From Methanoculleus marisnigri (GTDB taxonomy: Archaea; Halobacteriota; Methanomicrobia; Methanomicrobiales; Methanoculleaceae), in contig DASQ01000150.1 of assembly GCA_002503885.1 (NCBI GenBank), positions 1 to 36,684 on the forward strand: a stretch of DNA of 36,684 nucleotides. Direction: 5' to 3'. Each line of letters starts with the position of its first letter. The first letter of the stretch is position 1. Made by a program: the position numbers and the translations under genes. A model generated the notes under the pieces. That model saw only the letters and a list, made by a program, of their open reading frames with translations, made no database searches and was not told where the DNA came from. Shown piece after piece: positions 32,377-36,684 of the stretch.

Positions 32377-32719
32377 TGAGTAGTTACGTGCAGAGAGTTA
32401 TATATATTATCATTTTGTGCTCACCAAGCGACACGTACCGCACAGGTAGTGCAAAACGGAGATGTGTAACGGGTTCCCCAGGACATCCGGTGAATCTTCT
32501 CCCTTATCCTCCGGAGGGCTCCAGCACGGGGAAGCCAAACCGGAATATTTAAGTGCGGGTATTGTGTGAACGGACGCGCTCCCGCCCCGGGGGGACGTAC
32601 AGAAATGTATATGTTCGTCCGCCCACATACTCATCAGTAGTTCTGGGTGATATGCATGGTTTTTTCGCGGCGGACGTCACTTTGGGCATGCGAAATTACC
32701 AGGCAGGGGGTATGATGTT
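32377..32719. other. Divergent intergenic region between mer and the tubulin-like gene
   Basis: About 340 bases hold the mer promoter on one side and the tubulin-like gene's start region on the other (TATA-like ATATTTAAG near 32542-32550 or GTATATG near 32605-32611 in the plus direction). A weak stem pairs TTCCCC (32474-32479) with GGGGAA (32528-32533), and CCTCCGGAGG is palindromic inside it. No gene is convincing here. Confidence 0.4.
32399..32406 (-). promoter_or_regulatory. TATA box of mer
   Basis: TATATATA, on the minus strand about 28 bases before ATG 32376. It is the strongest TATA element in the window, in keeping with high expression of a methanogenesis enzyme. Confidence 0.6.
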
Positions 32720-34621
32720 ATGCGAGTGCTGACGATCGGGTTGGGTGGCGCCGGGTCACGGGTTGTGGATAGCCTCTACGACCACGACCGGCGAAGCAAA
32801 ATCTGCTGCATGAATGCAGTAGCGATCGACATCGACCCGAACTCCCTGGTGCAACTCCGCTATCTCCCGGACCCCGCGAGGGTCTTCTTTCCGCGGACAG
32901 ATCTCACGGACCCCGGCGAGATCACGGACGTGATCGATATCGAGGAGGTGATGACCCGGCTCCAGGGCATGGATACAATGGAGATCGACGCTATCTTCCT
33001 CTGTTGCGGGCTCGGGGGCAGCGTCATCGATATCGCACCGCTCATCATCGATGAACTCCGAAAGTCCTACATGGAGCCGATCTTCGCTCTCGCCATACTG
33101 CCGTGTCTGGAGGAGGGGAAACGAGTCTCGGCCAAGGCCGCCGACGACCTCGATGCGCTCCAGAGCATCGTCGATGCCGTCATCCTCTTCGACAACGAGA
33201 CATGGTCGCGTAAGATCCGGGCAGCCGCAGCTGCGGCCGAGACAGAGAATACCGGTGTCATGGGCCAGCTGCGCCGGAGCCCCCGGGCATCTGACCCGAG
33301 AACTCACTATAATATGCTCAACGAGCGGATTGCACGACAGATCGGCCTCCTTCTGCGCGCAGGTGAGTTCAATGAATCAGGGCTCGATTACGCTGAGGTC
33401 GTCCTGGATGCCGGGGAGGTCCTCAACACCCTGAAGGGGAACAGTTTCGTCGCGGTCGGCTACGCGGCCGAACGCCTGCCGACCGGGTGGCTGAACTTCC
33501 TCCAGCGGCGGCGGTCACTGAAGTACTTCATCGAGGGTTCGCAGGAGAAGGCCTCCCGGATTGTTTCACTCGCCAAAAAGGCGGTCTATGAAGAGGTATC
33601 GGTGCCCTGCGACCTCACGAGCGCCGACAAGGCACTGGTGCTGATCGCCGGGCCTTCGGCCGAGCTCTCGATGAAGGGGTTTCAGACCGTCCGAAAATGG
33701 ATCGACCGGAGCATCGCCGGGCTCGAGATGCGCTCCGGGGACTATCCGGTAAGGAACACATCATTCGTCGGGATCATCATCGTGCTCTCGGGGCTCTCCA
33801 ACATCCCCCGCGTCGAGGATATCCAGGATATCCGGGACGAATACCGGCTTGAATGTGAGGAAGAACAACTGAAGGCCGAAGAGGAGGAGCGGCTGCGCAA
33901 TGAGGAGGGAGCCCGGGCACTGGAGCCCGAGTCCGGCGCCCCGGAGCCGGACGATATCCCGGGTTTTGCCTCCCCCCTCGAGTCGGCATACCTGGAGGAG
34001 ATCGGATACATGACGGAACCATCTACACCAGAAAGAGATGAGATGATCATGCTCCCGGGCAGCGGCGAGGGCGGCCCAAAACACAGGGACGACACCATTG
34101 ATATACTTCCGAGAGCCGGGAAGGAACAGGACGACGGCGCCGTCATCCTTCCCCCGAAACAGGGCGGAAGGGTGATTGACCTCACCGGGTCCACCTCGGT
34201 CACCTCGTCCATGCCCGCACCGAAGAACGCCACCTTCGGCCTGAAGGGGATCAGCATCGAGAAGACCGCCCCAAAAGACGATGCGATAACATACTCCGCA
34301 GCCTTAAAACCCGTGCAGCGCCCGAAGGAAGGGGTTTTCACCGGCGATACGGTCAGGCTGGACCGCGGGATGCAGCGGCCGAGCGACGGCGTCCTCGATG
34401 AACCCGGCCTCCACATGCGTGGGGCGGCCCCCGCACCGAAGGATGCCCTGCTGGACCAGACCGGCCGGGGGTTTGGACGCCCGGCTCCCCGACCAAAGGA
34501 GGTTGGCCCCTCGCGCGGGAGGCTTGCGGTGATCGATGCGGCCGCCCGGCAAAAGAGCAGCGATGAGGGGAAGAAATCGGACGCCGACACGGACGATGGC
34601 GGGATCACCTGGATCCAGTAG
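32720..34621 (+). CDS. Divergent tubulin/FtsZ-superfamily GTPase with a repeat-bearing C-terminal tail
   Basis: The product is 633 residues from ATG 32720, with GGGGGT about 9 bases upstream. GLGGAGSRVVDSL at residues 7-19 is the T1 nucleotide loop. CGLGGSVID at 96-104 stands at the tubulin signature (GGGTGSG) position but differs from it. FDNE with Asn159 matches the base-contact position, and GLDYAEVVLDAGEV at 221-234 is the T7 loop, where the second acidic residue is Glu instead of Asp. An acidic, Glu-rich coiled-coil-like stretch lies near 375-405. Residues about 499-600 hold six P-(K/S)-(D/E/N) anchors spaced 17, 17, 19, 19 and 19 residues apart. The tail ends DDGGITWIQ. Known of the family: tubulin-superfamily proteins polymerise on GTP. 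The exact subfamily (CetZ-like or FtsZ-like group) is not decided. Confidence 0.85.
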   Translation: MRVLTIGLGGAGSRVVDSLYDHDRRSKICCMNAVAIDIDPNSLVQLRYLPDPARVFFPRTDLTDPGEITDVIDIEEVMTRLQGMDTMEIDAIFLCCGLGGSVIDIAPLIIDELRKSYMEPIFALAILPCLEEGKRVSAKAADDLDALQSIVDAVILFDNETWSRKIRAAAAAAETENTGVMGQLRRSPRASDPRTHYNMLNERIARQIGLLLRAGEFNESGLDYAEVVLDAGEVLNTLKGNSFVAVGYAAERLPTGWLNFLQRRRSLKYFIEGSQEKASRIVSLAKKAVYEEVSVPCDLTSADKALVLIAGPSAELSMKGFQTVRKWIDRSIAGLEMRSGDYPVRNTSFVGIIIVLSGLSNIPRVEDIQDIRDEYRLECEEEQLKAEEEERLRNEEGARALEPESGAPEPDDIPGFASPLESAYLEEIGYMTEPSTPERDEMIMLPGSGEGGPKHRDDTIDILPRAGKEQDDGAVILPPKQGGRVIDLTGSTSVTSSMPAPKNATFGLKGISIEKTAPKDDAITYSAALKPVQRPKEGVFTGDTVRLDRGMQRPSDGVLDEPGLHMRGAAPAPKDALLDQTGRGFGRPAPRPKEVGPSRGRLAVIDAAARQKSSDEGKKSDADTDDGGITWIQ

Positions 34622-35573
34622 CGTCCGCTATTCGTTCAAACGGTATGGTCCCGGCACCGACCTCGGTTCTGACGGCATAGCCCTTCTCAATGGCGTTCCC
34701 CACCATGTTCATGCCGGAAAACGCGACGACGGAAAGCCGATAGGGGTGTTTGGCGAGGTTGAACTCCCCGATGCACCCTCCGGCGGGGAAGGTGAATCCA
34801 CACCCCGTCATCAGCCTGGCGGCCTCCTCAACCCTCTCCTGCGCGGCCGCAGGCACCGCACGGATGTTTGCAAGTCCTACGCCTGCCCGTGTCGTCACCA
34901 GCCGGTTTATTGAGGTGAGTCCGGCGGATATGAAGAGGTGGAGCGGGTCGACCGATGTTCCCCGGTAGCCGATGAGATCGAGGAACCCGGCGGAGCCATT
35001 CTCATCAACGGCAATCCTGCCGGCATACTCGAGCCTCGCCGGGATACCCATCTTCTGGAGGACGCCGTCTAACGTGACGCTGCAGGCCGTCATGATCCCG
35101 GCCTGGCCACCGGGTATGCGGGGGTCCGAATCGACGATCCGGTAGGAGTTCAGGAGCCCGTAGCCTGCGGTTGCGACCTCGTCGAAGGCTGCCGTGACGC
35201 CGGGAAGGTCCTCCTCCCGCACGAAGGAGAGGTTGTAGGCGACGCTGCCCGTGGCGGTCACCGGGTTGAAGGTGCTCCGGAAGGAGAGTTGCTCGAGTTT
35301 TGAGATGATGAAGCCGATCCGCTCGTCGACGAGCGCGCTCTCGCTCTCGCTGATCCCCGCCAGGGTGAGGATGCGGCCCCGGTTCCCGACCTTCTCCGTA
35401 AACCCCATCTCATCGAGGTACTGGAGATAATACTGGACGGCGCGGTCGCTGAGGATGAAACCTCGCTCGGCCATCTTTTCGCTCAACCTTTTTGCACCCA
35501 GGGGTTCGTGCGACTCCGCGAGGATCCGCAGGATCTCAAGGTACTTCCGTTCCGAACGTATCGACGTGCTCAT
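34605..35573 (-). CDS. nrpR: NrpR-type transcriptional repressor (winged helix plus single NrpR domain)
   Basis: The product is 322 residues. A winged helix (RKYLEILRILAESHEPLGAKRLSEKMAERGFILSDRAVQYYLQYLDEMGFTEK) lies at residues about 8-62, and the NrpR/DUF128 regulatory domain follows (ISKLEQLSFRSTFNPVTATGSVAYNLSF to the end, including AGRIAVDENGSAGFLDLIGYRGTSVDPLHLFISAGLTS). Known of the family: NrpR represses nitrogen-assimilation genes such as nif and glnA in methanogens and responds to 2-oxoglutarate. The ATG overlaps the upstream stop by ATGA, so it is coupled to the nucleotide gene. The 3' end overlaps the tubulin-like gene by 17 bases, tail to tail. Confidence 0.85.
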   Translation of the reverse strand: MSTSIRSERKYLEILRILAESHEPLGAKRLSEKMAERGFILSDRAVQYYLQYLDEMGFTEKVGNRGRILTLAGISESESALVDERIGFIISKLEQLSFRSTFNPVTATGSVAYNLSFVREEDLPGVTAAFDEVATAGYGLLNSYRIVDSDPRIPGGQAGIMTACSVTLDGVLQKMGIPARLEYAGRIAVDENGSAGFLDLIGYRGTSVDPLHLFISAGLTSINRLVTTRAGVGLANIRAVPAAAQERVEEAARLMTGCGFTFPAGGCIGEFNLAKHPYRLSVVAFSGMNMVGNAIEKGYAVRTEVGAGTIPFERIADATGSR

Positions 35574-35995
35574 CGTGTATGCACCGCGCCTTCGCTATCC
35601 TGGTACCTGCCCTGGTAGAGCCGGTCGCCGCTCAGCACTTCCTGCAGGATCATCTGCACGACCCGGTCGCCTTCCAGAAGGCGGACCTCCTCTGCGCCGG
35701 CGTTCGTCAGGCAGAGCGTCAGCTGCCCGCGGAACCCCGGGTCTACGAACCCGCCGCCGAGGAGGACACCGCGGCGGGCGAGCGAGGAGCGGCATCGGAG
35801 GGTTGCCGCGAGGTCCCCCGGGAGTTCCACCCGCTCGACCGAGGGGACGAGGGTGCATGCGCCGCACGGGAGCACGGTCTCTCCGGCCGCCCGGAGATCA
35901 TAGGATGCGGGCTGCTGGGATGCGCTGTGGTATGGCTCGATGACAAGGTCGCCATCCCGGAGTCGGCGAACGATTTCGCTGGACGAGAGGATCAT
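35570..35995 (-). CDS. dUTPase/dCTP deaminase family protein
   Basis: The product is 141 residues from ATG 35995 (MILSSSEIVRRLRDGDLVIEPY), the usual Dcd-like start. The trimeric dUTPase/deaminase motifs are present: SYDLRAAG near 31-38, RSSLARRG at 69-76, GGFVDPGFRGQLTL at 81-94 and EGDRVVQMILQEV near 112-124. In dCTP deaminases the position after this TL is a catalytic Glu; here it is Cys95. The protein may therefore act as a dUTPase-only enzyme, or the family call of deaminase would be wrong. It is coupled to nrpR. A TATA box at 36021-36032 is 30 bases from the ATG, so the message is nearly leaderless. Confidence 0.75.
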   Translation of the reverse strand: MILSSSEIVRRLRDGDLVIEPYHSASQQPASYDLRAAGETVLPCGACTLVPSVERVELPGDLAATLRCRSSLARRGVLLGGGFVDPGFRGQLTLCLTNAGAEEVRLLEGDRVVQMILQEVLSGDRLYQGRYQDSEGAVHTR

Positions 35996-36020
35996 TGTAT
36001 AGAGTACTGGCACAAAAACG

Positions 36021-36032
36021 CTTAATAACTTA
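36021..36032. promoter_or_regulatory. Shared, bidirectional TATA element (tRNA-Arg and dUTPase/deaminase-family gene)
   Basis: CTTAATAACTTA reads as TTAATA on the plus strand and TTATTAAG on the minus strand. Its centre is about 26 bases from the 5' end of the tRNA on one side and about 30 bases from ATG 35995 on the other, so one element appears to serve two promoters. Confidence 0.45.
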
Positions 36033-36050
36033 TGATAGAAATCAGAGAGG

Positions 36051-36122
36051 GGATCCATGGGGTAGTGGACATCCTTTTGGGCTTCGAACCCAAGGACGCG
36101 GGTTCAATTCCCGCTGGGTCCG
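36051..36122 (+). tRNA. tRNA-Arg (anticodon UCG)
   Basis: The acceptor stem GGATCCA pairs with TGGGTCC (one G-U), discriminator G. The anticodon stem TTGGG/CCCAA encloses the loop C-T-TCG-A-A, so the anticodon at 36084-36086 reads UCG and decodes CGA arginine codons. The T stem GCGGG/CCCGC encloses TTCAATT. The D arm is short, with GG at the usual 18-19 place. CCA is not encoded. A T-run (36125-36129) follows as terminator. Confidence 0.95.
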
Positions 36123-36123
36123 T

Positions 36124-36129
36124 CATTTT
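36124..36129 (+). terminator. T-run after tRNA-Arg
   Basis: A five-T run directly follows the tRNA 3' end, as expected for an archaeal terminator. Confidence 0.5.
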
Positions 36130-36162
36130 TCCCGGGTGCGCGAAGTGCGCACCCAGTAATTG

Positions 36163-36684
36163 TCACGCGAGTCGGATATACACCGTATGGTGTTCTCCGA
36201 CCCGGATCGGGGGGAAGAGTGCCCCGGCATCGGGTGCGTCGTCGGCAGAGGCACGTATCCGGACCAGGTATTCACCCGGAGGAAGGTCCCCTACATCGAG
36301 GGAGGAGGCTTCGCTGGTCACGCCACTGTTTGCGGTCGGGGTGTCAAACCGCACCCAGGAGAGGCCGCCGTCGTTTGAGTACTCCACGCTCTCGGTCACG
36401 GTTCCCGACCCGGTGTATGCGAGGTCCCAGGCAACGGTGAGGAGTTCCAGCACCGGCTCTGCGCAGGTGTAGCGCGGGTTTGAGACGCCAAGCGTCGCGG
36501 AGCCCAGGCCCGTGTTGGTGAGGTCAGGCACGGCCGTGATGAAGGTGTCGGGGAGGGGCAGCGTATCGGTGCCGTCGTTGAACGTGACCGCCGAGTTCGG
36601 TCCGAAGACGTTGATGTTGCCGTCAGTGAGGACTTTGAGGCGGAACGTTGCCTCCCAGGTCTGGCCGAGGTGGACGGTGCCGAT
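36163..36684 (-). CDS. Unrecognised beta-rich, probably extracellular protein (3' end only)
   Basis: The frame is open from the window end to the stop at 36163, so only the last 173 residues are seen; the GTG at 36531 is not the true start. The visible part is rich in beta strands, Thr, Ser, Asp and Gly, with IGTVHLGQTWEATFRLKV, GSGTVTESVEYSNDGGLSWVRFDT and PPGEYLVRIRASADD suggesting two Ig-like or BNR-like domains of a secreted protein. No membrane anchor or PGF tail is at the end. I do not recognise a specific family. Confidence 0.65.
   Translation of the reverse strand: MGTVHLGQTWEATFRLKVLTDGNINVFGPNSAVTFNDGTDTLPLPDTFITAVPDLTNTGLGSATLGVSNPRYTCAEPVLELLTVAWDLAYTGSGTVTESVEYSNDGGLSWVRFDTPTANSGVTSEASSLDVGDLPPGEYLVRIRASADDAPDAGALFPPIRVGEHHTVYIRLA

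Noticed and set aside
32410..32634. 74-codon minus-strand frame upstream of mer
   Set aside because: It lies in the promoter region, has no ribosome binding site and no recognisable pattern.
1..36684. CRISPR array, insertion sequence or prophage
   Set aside because: No regularly spaced direct repeats, transposase, integrase or phage structural genes were seen. The tRNA-Arg 3' end shows no attachment-site duplication in the window.

Overview
The window looks like a chromosomal piece of a hydrogenotrophic methanogen of the Methanomicrobiales, most likely Methanoculleus or a close relative. The base composition is GC-rich. The S10-spc ribosomal operon has archaeal gene content (eS4, eL32, eL19, RNase P component 1, archaeal-type adenylate kinase, DUF106 and SecY). 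There are two F420-dependent methanogenesis enzymes (Mtd and Mer), a Tfx regulator, PGF-CTERM-like surface proteins and a DUF3821-type surface protein. Many start codons lie 25-28 nt after a TATA box, which suggests leaderless archaeal mRNAs. These assignments come from reading the sequence; no database search was run.

Layout. (1) 1-5499, plus strand: a cell-surface module. A truncated protein with two DUF4430 domains overlaps a fusion of an alpha-toroid (prenyltransferase/squalene-oxidase-like) domain with a BtuF-like binding domain and a PGF-CTERM tail. A secreted beta-propeller protein and a TIM-barrel sugar-phosphate isomerase-like protein follow. (2) 5512-8905, minus strand: an unknown small protein, an ECF transporter T component, an S-like component whose frame has no stop where one is expected, a DUF3821-like surface protein and a histone-deacetylase-family enzyme. 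(3) 8906-10073: about 1.2 kb without a convincing gene but rich in hairpins. (4) 10074-11852, plus strand: an isolated pair of A-type ATP synthase subunits, C and D. (5) 11849-26452, minus strand: the ribosomal super-operon from uL3 to uL15, then secY, adk, DUF106 and cmk. (6) 26453-27265: a long noncoding stretch upstream of uL3 with a strong 65-nt hairpin. (7) 27266-32376: tfx divergent from mtd, then on the minus strand a frameshifted aldehyde dehydrogenase, a GalT-family protein and mer. (8) 32720-36122: a divergent tubulin/FtsZ-family GTPase with a repeat-bearing tail, an NrpR-type repressor, a dUTPase/dCTP-deaminase-family protein and tRNA-Arg(UCG). (9) 36163-36684: the 3' end of another surface-type protein.

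How the parts fit. Mtd and Mer catalyse the two successive F420-dependent steps between methenyl- and methyl-tetrahydromethanopterin. Tfx sits divergent to mtd, and a perfect inverted repeat lies at the likely mtd transcription start. The aldehyde dehydrogenase between mtd and mer resembles the lactaldehyde dehydrogenase of F420 synthesis but is broken by one base.

The most unusual features are: the surface locus that carries both fold types of animal transcobalamin/intrinsic factor (alpha-toroid and DUF4430 beta domain) plus a BtuF-like domain; the tubulin-superfamily protein with a regular 17/19-residue repeat tail; the orphan AtpC-AtpD pair; and the hairpin in the leader of the ribosomal operon.
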